A stretch of DNA of 64,000 nucleotides. Source: Phyllostachys edulis. Taxonomy: Eukaryota > Streptophyta > Magnoliopsida > Poales > Poaceae. The position numbers and the translations under genes are program-made. The stretch is taken from positions 53,063,231-53,127,230 of the forward strand of contig CM070566.1 of the NCBI GenBank assembly GCA_036346405.1, read 5' to 3'. Below are positions 37,052-47,935 of this stretch, piece by piece (within the stretch, counting starts at the first letter, position 1; the number at the start of each line of letters is the position of its first letter). The notes under the pieces are model-generated. The model ran no database searches, was not told the origin of the DNA, and saw only the letters and a program-made list of their open reading frames with translations.

Positions 37052-38829
37052 CTAACGAAAAAGCGAAAAAGAACCGATAAGAACGAGGAAAACCGAAAAG
37101 ACTCCACAACAAACTTTCACCAAATGCTCTGAAATTTTTACAGAAGCAAGAGAATGATTTTTAAAGAATTTAGCAATAAGAACCAATTGATTTGGATTCT
37201 CAATTCAAAAGATATGGCCAAAACAAATCTGCTCAGCCTGAAAAATGCTGGAAAATTCAAATTGGTTACTGTTCATCCGAATTAAATTCTCAAGCACAAT
37301 TTTCCACAGAGGTGTTGCACCTGTGATTTTTATGGTAAGTAAAGCACCTCATGAGATGAATAACACAATTGAGTTCACCTCATTTGGAGCTAGTATGCAT
37401 TTTCTATGATTTTTCAAAGACATGCACACAAGAACAACACAAAATGCAACCACCAAGATTTTGAAAATAGTGACAAGTCTAAAACCTATTCCACCATTTA
37501 GTACACTAATAGAGGAATCCAACAAAGTTGGATTCACTCAAAAAGGATCTATAAAGAAATACTTATGCAATTTACAAGTTAAATGCAGTTTTTAGAGCAA
37601 CATTTAAGGTCTATTTTGAAACCAATTTACCAATCCATTTTCTGGAGCCGAACTAAACTTACAACCATTTTTAGATTAAATTTTAGTTCAAACCAGAGCC
37701 ACCAAAATTTGAATCAACTCAAATGGAGCTAAATAGAAATAGTTATGCATTTTTGAAGTTCATTACCTTTTTCAGTTTACAAATAATTCCCCCGGGAATT
37801 TTCTAAAACCAAAACGACGTGGACGAACCTGGGCCGTTGATCTTGGATCCAACGGCCCAAGATGAATCGACGCCGGGCGCCGGCGAAGCTCAATCGAGTC
37901 GGCCGTTGATCGTGGATCCAACGGCTCACAAGCACCGGGTGCTGACGCGCTTGAACGGGGGCCCCGACTGTGGACCGTCGATCGCGAGATGGACGGCTCA
38001 TGATGAACACCACACAGTGCACATGCACAGACCCCACGAGATCTCGCCCACAGATCTGGAAATGGACGGCCCTACGACGCTACTACAGTTGTCGGCCCCG
38101 TCCGACAAAAGAACTGCCGGGGAGATTGGCTCACCGCCGGCGATTGGGACCACGGCGGCGCAAACCAAGAGTACCACCAGGTCCGTAATAGAGATGCGCA
38201 CCTGCTGGTACCACTCACACCGCTGGAGGTGGCCCAGAACGCCGGCGAGCCGAAGGAGAGCGGCGCGATGACGCACGGCCAAAAGCAAACATGAAGGAAA
38301 GCTCCGCAACAGTCCATTCAAGCGGGTGCCCGAGCATCTAGGGGCTACAAGGGAGGTTACCTTAGCGCTGGGAAGTGCCGAGGAGGACTGAGGAGCTCTA
38401 GCGGCGGAGGACTTGCCGGCGCCGAAGAAGAACCCGAGGAGGTGACAGTCTGAGCAACAAGGAGCCCAAAGGAGGGTAAGGTTAGCTCCACCATAGCTCA
38501 CAGAGAGTACAAGAGCGAGCAATTGAAAAATAGAGGTCTTACTGGAGTTAAAGACGAAGAGGGGTGAACCTCGGCCGAAAAGGGGGAACTCCAAATTCAG
38601 CTGCTCCCTGAAGAGGCAAACCAAAATTGAGTTAGGGTTAAGGTCCACCGAGATGAGAGGCTCAAACTGGAGCAAAGAGAGGAGAGGAAAAGGCACTGGG
38701 GCACTGCCTTCACCGAGGTGCTCCAAGCTCAACAATGGCGGCCGAGGAGCTCTTGGATGGTTTGAGCTTAACAAGCCGAGAGCAAGTGGGGAAGGTGTTT
38801 AAAGGAAGCCAAGGAGGAATAAGGGGGCC

Positions 38830-38837
38830 TTTTATAG
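38830..38837 (-). promoter_or_regulatory. LTR C TATA box
   Basis: The minus strand reads CTATAAAA, followed by a leader rich in C and T. It is positioned like the TATA boxes of the other long LTRs. Confidence 0.5.
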
Positions 38838-39079
38838 CCAGGGAGCAGAGGCAATAAGCTAGGGTTAAGCTCTATGGTGAGCTTAGCCCACAGCTCGGTC
38901 CATGGCTCAACAAGGACGCGGAGGGGATGGGGGCGCCTTCGAGCATGACTTAGGGGCGGAAGGTCGACCAAGATTTAATGCTTGCAAAGAAAAGAGCTGT
39001 TGAGAGGTGACAAGGCACTGCTCTCCCTCTGCCATGGCGCACGTGCGCGAGACCGAGGAAGGAGAAGAACAGGTGGCTG

Positions 39080-39480
39080 ATATCGACCGTGGGATAATCA
39101 AAGGGGGAGATCGTGACCCTTAGATCTGAACCGGGGTGGTCTAAAAAGGAGAGGGGGAGGTCGCGACCCTTGGATCTGAATCGGGGGTTCCGAAAAGGAA
39201 CGAGAGGTTGTGACCATTAGATCTCGATTGGGGTGATCGTGGACCATTAGATCTGAATAGGGGTGGTCCGAAAAAGAAACGGGAGGTCGTGACCGCTAGA
39301 TCTTCATCGCACGGTTCCGACAAGGAAGAGGAGGTCGCAGCCGTTAGATTCGCATCGGATAGTCGTGCGAAACGATAAGGGAGGTCACACGCTGAAAGTA
39401 GATGGAGGTCGTGGCCGTTGGATTTGCATCCAAGGGCGCACACAGAGAGGGGAGGTCGTGGCCATGGATTTTGATCCAAC
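39080..39480. repeat. Degenerate tandem array in LTR C (U3 side)
   Basis: The phrases GGAGGTCG(T/C)GACC, (G/A)TTAGATCTGAAT and GGTCCGAAAA recur about seven times at 50-65 base spacing. Related CCGTTG(G)ATC words also occur at 37830-37990. The array lies upstream of the LTR TATA box in the transcription sense, so it could act as an enhancer-like block. Confidence 0.6.
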
Positions 39481-40127
39481 GGCGCACAACGGTCGCGCGA
39501 GGGAGGGCTCGGGCTGAGCTGGGATGTCGGTTGGGTTCGACCAACTGAAGATGGCTCGGACCCAAGGAATAGTGCCAGATTTGAGTTTAAATTTGAAGGC
39601 TGAGTTTGGAGGAATTTTAGAGGTAGCAAACTAACTCCAAAAATTCCGAAATTTTGACTGGAGCTTCCTCACTCTAGGATTAACCTTACGTAAAATTTTT
39701 AGAGGTTTTCATGCACAGCATTTTTCTCCAAAAATTCTGCAAGGTTATGTTCTAGGGTTTGACCAATTGAAAAATTGGTTTGACATACCTCCAAAAATTA
39801 TCAAATAATTTCTAAAAATTATGAAATTTTTTAGAGGGGTCACCCATCATCCCTAGAACCAAGAAAAAATATTTCCAAAGGTTGAATACTAGATTCTTGC
39901 CAAAGTTGATTAATGGGTTGACTTTAGTCAACGGGAAGATTAGGTTTTTGAATTCCACAACTCTTAACAAGAATTATAGAAATGTTCAAGAGTTTCAAGA
40001 TGTGAGAAAAGTTTTAATTTCTACTCATTTAATTATATTCGAAACAAACACCCATATTAGGTTACATTTGAAACACAAACCCTGGTTTGGTTACATTTGA
40101 AACACAACCTATATTTGGGATGTTACA

Positions 40128-41934
40128 AACCTATCGACCACCACTAAGATTACCTCCTTTTCTCTTGATTTGGGCAAACCTTCTATGAAGTCCATGCTAA
40201 TGTGTGACCATGCCATGTCGGGTACCTCTAGTGGGTTCAACAGCCCGGGGATAAGAACATGTTCTGATTTAGTAACTTGACAGACAGGACATCGAGCAAC
40301 TAGCAATTCCACTTCCTTTTTTTTAACCTGGGCCAATAAAACAGTTTCTTTAGTCTGTGGTATGTCGCCCGCATTCCAGAATGGCCTCCCAGTGGAGATG
40401 AATGGAAAGAGTTTAGAATTCTCAATCTGCTATCATTTCCAACTCCAACATATATCCTTCCTTTGTATTTTATCAGCCCCGAGTCTATTATATAACCGTT
40501 AGTCCCTCCAACCTGCCCCGGTTCAGCATTCACTAGTTTTTCATAGCAAGGGTCATCCACATAACTCCCCTTCACATCTTCCACCCAAGCCGGCAGAATG
40601 GTAACAAGGGCATGACAATACAGTTCATCATCCCGTGAGTTGGTGATTCTCCTTGATAGTGCATCTGCTACCACATTTTCCTTTCCTTTTTTGTATTCCA
40701 CCCTATAATCAAACTCCATTAATTTAAGGAGTAGTTTGTGTTGTACTCCCTCCACTAATCTTTGTGTGGTAATATACTTTAAACTCTTTTGGTCTGTTCT
40801 GATTATCACTTGATTGCCCAATAGATAATGTCTCCATTTCTTTAATGCTTCAAGAATAGCCATAGCTTCCTTTTCATAAATTGATTTAGCTACAGCCCTT
40901 GCACCCAAGGTTTTACTATAGAAGGCAATGGGCCTGCCCTCTTTCATCAGGACTGCCCCCAAACCAGTTCCACATGCATCCGTTTCTAATACAAACGGTT
41001 TCGAAAAATCAGGGAGTGCCAAAACTAGACATGTGGTCATCACCCTTTTAAGAGTATCAAAAGCTATAGATTGTGCTTCTTCCCACTTAAACGAATCTTT
41101 CTTCAAAATATCAAAAAGTGGTTTGCAAATCTTTCCATACCCTCTCACAAATCTCCGGTAATACCCCGTCAAACCCAAAAATCCTTTCAACTTGGTTACA
41201 TTGTCAGGAACAGGCCAATTCATCACATCCACTATCTTCTTAGGATCTGTAGCCACTCCAGAACCACTAATAATATGACCCAAGTATCCTATTTTGGTCA
41301 TAGCAAAACAGCACTTGCTTCTTCTTTCCTTCAATTGGTTATGACTCAATACCTGCAGCGTTTGCTGTAAATGCTTAACGTGGTCTGTTAGATTCTTTCT
41401 ATAAACCAGGATATCATCAAAGAACACAAGTATAAACTTCCTCAACTGATTTCCAAAAATTTGATTCATGAGGGTCTGGAAGGTCGCCGGTGCATTAGTC
41501 AGCCCAAATGGCATGACCGTGTACTCATAATGCCCAAGGTGGGTCCTAAAAGCTGTTTTAAATATGTCCTCCTCCACCATCCTGATTTGATGGTATCCTG
41601 ACCGGAGATCTAGCTTCGAAAAGATAGTTGCCCCATGTAACTCATCAAGTAAATCCTCAATGATTGGCATAGGAAACTTGTTCTTAACTGTCATTGAGTT
41701 GAGTTGTTTATAATCCACACACAATCTCCAAGAACCGTCCTTCTTCCTCACCATAATAGCCGACGATGAGTAAGGACTCACACTAGCACGAATTTCTTCT
41801 GACTCCAGTAGCTGCCGGATAATATCCTCCATGGCATCCTTTTGGTGATGTGGTGTTCTATATGGTCGGAGATTAGGAGGATATGTGTTACTCTTTAGAG
41901 GTATATAGTGATCACACTCTCTCTTTTGTGGCAA
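40128..41934 (-). pseudogene. Chromovirus reverse transcriptase, RNase H and integrase N-terminus
   Basis: The 544-codon frame (40300-41934) contains the RT with RKKDGSWRLCVDYKQLN, KLDLRSGYHQIR, the PFGLTNAPATFQ motif and the catalytic FFDDILVY. RNase H follows (LETDACGTGLGAVL, AFYSKTLG, YEKEAMAI). After a connector, the integrase zinc region starts at SPLGGHSGMRATYHR and continues in the next frame with CPVCQ. The first DDE aspartate (SMDFIEGLP) and VVVDRF precede the target duplication at 40128. Upstream of the start the frame continues AEIF-stop-EPKGLPQKREC, where the TAG replaces an expected Gln. One frameshift lies near 40310. Confidence 0.9.
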
Positions 41935-42039
41935 GCCCTTTGGCTCCTAAAAAATTTCGGCATATTGCTGTAACAGCTCCTGTACTTCTTCAGGTAACTC
42001 TCTGGATTCACTCAATTATTCTTTTTGAACCCAATTGAC

Positions 42040-42450
42040 CTAAATCATGCAGCCCAGTACTTCAGTTCTCAAGAGCTTTTCCAGTTTGGTAGCTCCTACC
42101 AGGTGATTTTTTGCTGAAATGGAATCATCCTTGAGGACCTCCATCTTGCCTCCCTTGGAAATAGTCAACTCTCTAGTCTTCATGTTCATTCCAATCGGGC
42201 TATGATCATAGATCCAATCCGCCCCCAGAATGACATCATAATTACCAAGTTTCAACAACTGAAAGGAATTGGTAAAGACACAACCCTGAACTCTATAAGT
42301 TATCTTCTCGGTTTGGACACTAGTGCATAATTCACCGCCGCCAGTGACTGTTACCTTCTTGGAGGGTTGAGCTATTAATCTACAACCACTCCTAACCGCG
42401 AACTCATAGTCCATAAAGGAATTGGTGCTCCCGCTGTCCACCAACATCAT
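42040..42450 (-). pseudogene. Chromovirus aspartic protease
   Basis: The frame encodes MMLVDSGSTNSFMD near its start, carrying the D-S-G catalytic triad of retroviral-type aspartic proteases, and LGADWIYDHSPI further on, the conserved second half of the fold. It overlaps the end of the gag frame by a few bases. Confidence 0.8.
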
Positions 42451-44068
42451 TGCTTGTTTTCCCCCCCAAATACTGTCCTCAAAGAGAGAGCTGCAGGTCC
42501 AGAGAAACCACTTATAGCATGGTTAGAGATCACCAGTAATTGTTCCTTCTCCTGCTCTTCTTCGGTTTCTTCCGGGCTTCCTGGGGCTGTGACAAACACC
42601 GACTCTTTAGCCGACTCAGGCTTGTCAAGATCCTCGGCTCCCTCATCCTCTCCTTGCATTAGGATAACATTTAATGCCTTCCGGACTTTGCATCTCAGAT
42701 TATGCCCCGGTACCCATGGCTCATTACAATGCCAACAAGTACGTTTGTTATCGTCCTGCATCTGAATTTTTCCTTTCTCATTTCCTTCCACATTCATTCC
42801 CCTAACCGGACCAGTTCTGGAGTTGGTGATGTTTAGTTTGCTCCAGTTCAATACACTTGAGTGACTAGTCCTTTTTGCCAATACTGCCTTTTCCTCTAGT
42901 TTTGCAAACCAGTATGCCTCTAACAATCCCCTGGTTGATGCATACATACCCCATATTTGACTTCATCTTTCAAGCCTCCAATGAAGCAACTCATTAAAAA
43001 GGCTTCCTGCAAGTATGGGTGATCCCTTCTCACTAATTCAACACACTTCTCATAATAGTCTATATATTTGCTGACACTGCCCATGTGTTTCATATTTTGC
43101 AATTTCTTTACTGCTTCATGTGCACTAGCTTCGGAGAATCGATCTGTTATCATCGCCACTAACTACTGCCAGTTCAGCACTTGCCAGGAGATGCCAATTC
43201 CTCTAAGCCAGGTATGAGCCTTCCCTGTGAAATGCCCTGTAGCTAGATTCACCCACTGCTCCCTAGGAGTTCCTGCCATTTCAAAAAACCTTTCGCGCTG
43301 CTCCAGCCACCCCATTGGTTCTTCTCCTGAGAACAAGGGAATTTCCAGTTTGGGTCCTCTTATAACCGCATCAGCATATTGATGAACTCTACTGTTATGG
43401 TTCCAGTTTGCTCCTCCATTTGGACTTACCAGGTTCACTCTCGGATAATTGGATGTATACATTCCGCCTTGGAGGGGTAAGAGGTTATCATTGTTTGGAT
43501 TAGTATTCATCGACGGGTGATAATACCTCTGAGCCGTAATTGCTGGAACATTAGTTTGCCAATTCCCTGGTGGTACAAGAGGTATTCCAGGTCCCTGTTG
43601 AAATCCAGAACTACTCATCATCGGTGCTGCTATAAATGGCTGTGATGTTCTTCTGTGTGTTTCACCCACCCTATCACCCAGATCTACTTGTGATGTGATT
43701 CTGATTGCTGAAGAGAACACTGGTTGAGTATTCGGTATTACCGTGTTTGGTTCCACAAAGAAGGACGTTTGTGCTCCAGCTCTTCTGTTATGCTCAGACA
43801 TCCATGAGGCACCTGCTCCCGGATCTAGTGGTCTCGGCCTTTCCTCTCTGGACTTGGTTACCAGCGCTTCAACACCCTAGCCTGAGGAATGAGACAACCT
43901 TGTGACTAACAAATTCTTGATTTCAGCCACATCGGACTTCAGAGTTTCTAACTCCTCCAACTTCTCATAAATCTTGATGATCTCCGCCCTGTTCTCCATT
44001 TCGATCTCTCCTCCTTCAATTGAACCTTGTGATCGAGTCTTCGCCACCACACCCTCCAGATCTGGCAA
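42447..44068 (-). pseudogene. Chromovirus gag polyprotein, interrupted
   Basis: A probable start at 44068 (MPDLEGVVAKTRSQG) leads through a coiled-coil-like segment to a TAG, then reads on to MSEHNRRAGAQTSF. The gag core follows, with PKLEIPLFSGEEPMGWLEQ and NLATGHFTGKAHTWL, then after another TAG a segment with AVKKLQNMKHMGSVSKYIDY. A frameshift near 42940 leads to the nucleocapsid part with a zinc knuckle, CWHCNEPWVPGHNLRC. Gag binds and packages the element RNA. Two TAG stops and one frameshift inactivate it. Confidence 0.85.
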
Positions 44069-44147
44069 AGCTCAGGGATTTTACGACAGCAAGGTTTTTC
44101 ACTTGCTCCAACCTTGCTCACACAGATCGTAACGCCCCGGACAGAAT

Positions 44148-44161
44148 GGGCTCTGATACCA
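44148..44161 (-). other. Primer-binding site, initiator-Met tRNA (chromovirus)
   Basis: TGGTATCAGAGCCC on the minus strand, two bases downstream of the 5' LTR end at 44164. Confidence 0.85.
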
Positions 44162-44163
44162 AA

Positions 44164-44423
44164 TGACAGACCCGGTAGTTTCAGAGATGAGCAGCAAGTT
44201 CAGAGGACCACTGGGGATTTTGGAAGGGAAAGTAAACTAGGGTTCTACAAGCTAACCACTAAAGGAATCGAATATGCTGCTGTTTGATGCTTTCTCATTC
44301 CAGCTCCACTGGTTATATAGCCAGGGAATTACCAAACAAGTTACAGCAAAGAGTTAAAAGACTGAAAGTGAAAACAACAAAGTTCTGAGAGTTCAACCAA
44401 ACAACAAAACAGATGATGCTACA
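44164..44423 (-). repeat. Chromovirus 5' LTR, about 260 bp
   Basis: On the minus strand it starts TGTAGCATCATC and ends GGTCTGTCA, directly followed by the primer-binding site. A TATA-like CTATATAA lies at 44313-44320. The outer boundary is inferred from the TG start and a plausible length; the target duplication could not be confirmed because the 3' LTR is missing. Confidence 0.6.
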
Positions 44424-45202
44424 GTAATTATGAAAAACATTCCCGATCGTTGGATCGTCCTTCCAATTAACCCGAGCACATCACCGCCCTCCGATCTGGC
44501 CCCAGTGGAGTCGACGAAGCGGTACGTTCAGTGCCGATTACAACTTCATCTTCATCCAGCACACCACATTCAACAACTTCAGTTTCGTCAGACAATTGGG
44601 TCCTGACATCAGATCGATGCGGGGATAAGCAGCAAGCGACATTTGCAAAAGACACCCTTGAACACTTTGTATTACCATCTAGGCCTAACCCTAGCCCTAG
44701 CCCTAGATCTCCGCCGATAAATACCACCTCGGTTTGCTCTCATTTCTGCATTCCCCTCGCATCGGTTGGGGCGGCCGCCAGGCCGCCGCTCCGGCGAGGC
44801 GGCGAGAGAAGGTGAGGGTGAGAGGAGAGGGTTGAGGGGTTTGGTCGGGACTCGGGAGGGGGAGGACCACTGTCGAGCGGCGGTGCACGGCCGAGAGGGA
44901 GCTTGTGTTAGTGGTCGAGAGGAGACGCTCGTGTCGGGACTTTGGAGTAGCTAGGGTTTTTGCCGGAGGTGGGCGGCACTGTTCCTGGCAAGGCCGGAGG
45001 GCAGATCGCCCCGTTGCGTGTCCGGCGACGGTGAAGCAAGCCGTGGTGCGCGTATAGCTGCCTAGCTAGCCGGTCGTGTCGTGCTACGATCTCGCCATGA
45101 CCGCAATGTTCTTGTTCTCGATCGCCCGCCTCCACGCCGCCCCATGCGTCGGAGGTGCCCGAAATGGTCGAAGGCCTCCAGATCTGGCGAGAGTCGGCGC
45201 CG
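44424..45202. other. Unassigned GC-rich region
   Basis: It contains a short CTAGCC run (about 44690-44710) and many overlapping frames on both strands. It may be a promoter or 5' region. No gene is recognisable. Confidence 0.3.
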
Positions 45203-46055
45203 GCATGGTGGCAAGAAGCTGTTCCTTGCTCCCAGAAGCTTCAGCGCTCGAGATCCATGGCGCCGGGGGCGGCAGAAGCGTCGTCCGGCTGTCAAACACC
45301 GGTGTCCGTGCGTGTGCAGCGTCGACAGCCACCTTTATGGCTTCATCCACGAGGATCTCCTTCACCGGCCTGGCATGGATGACCTCCTTCACCGACCAAG
45401 CTGAGCTCGACCAGATCTGTACGTATCCCTAGTTTCTTACACCTGAGAGCACCAGTACGCCACGATCTTGCTCAGATATGATCAGATCTAACCTATTTAC
45501 TACTGATCTTGCAGTGGCATGCGATGATAGGAACAAATAAACAACGATTCTGGAGCCACGGCAAGAACATATACAGCTTGTCCGGCCGGCGACCTTTCAT
45601 GTATGTAGTGGCCGAGGTCAACCACCTCCGGCGTGGTGGCAAGAAGCTGTTCCTTGCTCCCAGAAGCTTCAGCGCTCGAGATCCATGGCGCCGGGGGCGG
45701 CAGAAGAGCGTCGTCCGTGCGTGTGTGGCGCCGACGGCCACCTTCATGGATTCACCCGCCGGGTTCTTCTGCACCGTCCGCCATGGATGACCTCTCTCCT
45801 TCACCAAGCAAGCCGAGCTCGACCAGATCGGTACGTATCCCTACACCTGCGAGCGCCAGGCCGCCAGTACGCCATGATCTCGCTCAGAAATGATGAGATC
45901 TAACCTATCTATTACTATTACTGATCTTGCAGTGGCATGCCATGATAGGAACAGATACACAACGAGCACAAGCTGCCGATGGATCCACGGCAAGAACACA
46001 CACAGCTTGGCCGGCCGGCCAGCGACGTTCAGCTATGCAGTGTCCGAGGTCAACG
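45203..46055. repeat. Tandem duplication, about 426-bp unit, two diverged copies
   Basis: Copy 1 (45203-45628) and copy 2 (45629-46055) share GTGGCAAGAAGCTGTTCC, CATGGCGCCGGGGGCGGCAG, CTGATCTTGCAGTGGCATGC and ACGGCAAGAACA in the same order. Copy 1 carries extra bases in the first third and copy 2 in the last third. An intron-like boundary (TTGCAG) is shared, so the unit may be duplicated exons. I do not recognise the protein. Confidence 0.85.
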
Positions 46056-46069
46056 TAACCGCCTCGGGC

Positions 46070-46400
46070 ATGCTTGGGCCATATGGGTTGTGCTCCGCGG
46101 GGAGATGCTTCTTGTTCAAAAGAGCACGTTTCCGATGCTAGAGACTCTTGATCATCCGATGCCACGAGGATAACACTCTCATCCGCCTGCATAACGCGAC
46201 GGATTGGAATTTGCCCAGTTTGAGAGGCCTCAAAGCATCGCAGTCTGCCCTACTGGACAGAGCTTGCCAATTGCCATGCTGAATCAAAGCATCGCAGTCT
46301 GCCCTACTGGACAGAGCTTGCCAATTGCCATGCTGAATCATTCTTCGGGTGTGTTGGAGGAACCAACAAATGTCCGTGCATTGGCAAGCGGGCACGGACG
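46070..46400 (-). repeat. Inverted copy of the 3' end of the gene at 46572-47935
   Basis: Read on the minus strand this block aligns with about 47838-48090 of the plus strand. Shared phrases include GGCCCATATGGG (48075), CTGCATAAC, TTGCCCAGTTTG, GCAGTCTG and GTGTGTTG/GTTGTGTTG. The identity is moderate, with small indels, so the duplication is not recent. It contains an internal 54-bp tandem duplication (46231-46338). Confidence 0.75.
46231..46338. repeat. Perfect 54-bp tandem duplication
   Basis: 46231-46284 and 46285-46338 are identical base for base. The unit length is a multiple of three. Perfect identity inside an otherwise diverged block implies a recent event. Confidence 0.97.
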
Positions 46401-46571
46401 AGCATCGGGAAACCAGGGTATGCAATATATCGATCGAGAAGAACGAGAAAGCATGAGGGTAATTAAGCAGCACGTAGTCAATGGAAAATTAAGCTGAATA
46501 TCATTGTGCACAACCATTTAGCTTTGACAAGCACAAGTTACAGTTAGCTCTTATTCCTTTTTCAGTGAACA

Positions 46572-47935
46572 ATGGAAGCTGGAGGAGAACATGGTGGTGA
46601 TCAAGCTTGCAATGGGCTATGTACGGCATGCAGTCTGACACTTCAGCATTTATTTGCGGTGAGGTCTTTGTAGTGCTTAAATCGAATGCTACTAATGTCA
46701 GTGGATCCTATTTGATGTTTAGAAATTATAGTTATGATATATTCAATTGTATCCAGTAGTTGCATGCAATCGAGTAATTAAAATTATGCACTACGAACTA
46801 CATGTTTAATTTGGAGATGCATGTTAGCAACAAATTGCTGAACTCATTAGCTGTTATTGTTTAATAATATTACTGGTTCCTTTGCAAAAATAATATTAAT
46901 ATTACTGATCATTCTTTGAAACACAAATTTGGAATATACCACTAGTTCTAGTTGGTGTAGAGATATAAGTTCCCTCCCATTTTTTGGGGGGCCAAGCCGG
47001 GTGTGGGTGTTGGATGGATGGCATTCACCCCCCTCACCGGAAACTCTTTAGATTAATAATGATCGCTTCAAGTACAATGAAGTTTTGTTTTTGTTTGTTT
47101 ACTACTAGTAACCTACTAGTCTTAACCTAACTCTGAAAAAAGGGGGTGTTAAATTTGACATGAATATAACTCTCGACATTGATGCTTGAAAAGTGCCGAT
47201 CAAATTTAAAACTTAGGTAGTATTTGACAAAGTTCATTTAATATTGTAGGTTTTTCTCTACTAGTAAAATAATTCATGTTATTTCAATAAAATTGGGCCA
47301 TGATCAAATTAAAGTCTTATTGGCCCTTCTTTGTTAATATTGAACCATTGAGTGATACAATTTACACATCAATACTATGTTGTTTGCACATGTTTTTATT
47401 CGTACAGTAAATATTGTGGTATTTTTCCTTTAGTATGATACAGTGTGCAAGAAATATATCAATTCACTATTTTCCTAATATGTATATGTTTGGTTTGAAT
47501 CACTGCAAACGTTGATGTCCAGATCTTGTAACATTCAGATGCGGACTTCTTAATTTGCATGCGCTCCTAGAAAATGTCTTGTTATTACGCTCTTCTTGCT
47601 TTAGTGCTTTCTCTTAAGTTTTATGGTGATAGCTGATGCTTATGTGATCTCTTTTCAGCCATATAAAGCTATGAATCAATCAATCAAGTTGATCAAGGAT
47701 TTTGGTGTCCATGTTATGTCCAGCAACTCCATGCATCATCCTTGTCTTCACATCATTTGCAGTGATTCTATATATATCTGCCGTCGTTACATGTTTCTTT
47801 GGTCTCCATAATCACGCCCGACGTTTGCTTGTACACCCGCCTCCCAATGCCAGGATGTTTGCTGATAATTCAACACAACTGAAGAGTGAATCAGCTTGGC
47901 CTGATCTGTCAAGTGGGTCAGACTGCAATGCTTGA
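46572..47935 (+). CDS. Candidate small single-pass membrane protein, three exons, unknown function
   Basis: This is a gene model from splice signals. Exon 1 (46572-46658) starts ATG just after a TTTTTCAG acceptor, so an upstream non-coding exon is likely, and encodes 29 residues starting MEAGGEHGGDQ before the donor GTGAGG. Exon 2 (47659-47704) follows TCTTTTCAG. Exon 3 (47763-47935) follows ATTTGCAG and encodes a hydrophobic segment, VILYISAVVTCFFGL, then a basic stretch, NHARRLL, and a Ser-rich tail ending DCNA-stop. Joined phases fit and give about 101 residues with one transmembrane helix and a cytosol-like basic flank. The second intron is only 58 nt, near the lower limit for plants, which is the weak point. 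The family is not recognised. An inverted copy of its 3' end lies immediately upstream. Confidence 0.4.

Larger units (their letters stand above)
34222..40127 (-). mobile_element. LTR element C inserted in integrase, target duplication AACCT
   Basis: AACCT occurs at 34217-34221 and 40128-40132, immediately flanking TG...CA ends. On the minus strand a complete 5' LTR (40127 down to 35359, about 4.77 kb, starting TGTAACATCCC) is followed by a primer-binding site complementary to initiator-Met tRNA (35341-35354) and a leader. The first 60 or so codons of gag follow (34395-34589). Then only the last 185 or so bases of the 3' LTR remain (about 34222-34408). All of pol, most of gag and most of the 3' LTR have been deleted. 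The junction lies at ACCAAAGCACGAAC, a phrase present on both sides, so the deletion probably used microhomology. Confidence 0.9.
33235..44423 (-). mobile_element. Ty3/gypsy chromovirus with a short LTR, interrupted and 3' truncated
   Basis: Read on the minus strand the order is 5' LTR (44164-44423), primer-binding site, gag, protease, reverse transcriptase-RNase H, then integrase with a C-terminal chromodomain. This is the classic Ty3/gypsy order. The 260-bp LTR and the chromodomain suggest the Reina-type chromovirus group. A 5.9-kb LTR element (34222-40127) splits integrase. No 3' LTR follows the last ORF, so the element is truncated. Several in-frame stops make it non-autonomous. This is an old resident copy; only its remains are described. 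Confidence 0.85.

Noticed and set aside
37998..38774. 258-codon minus-strand frame as a host gene
   Set aside because: It spans the promoter-proximal leader of LTR C, with no splice or family support.
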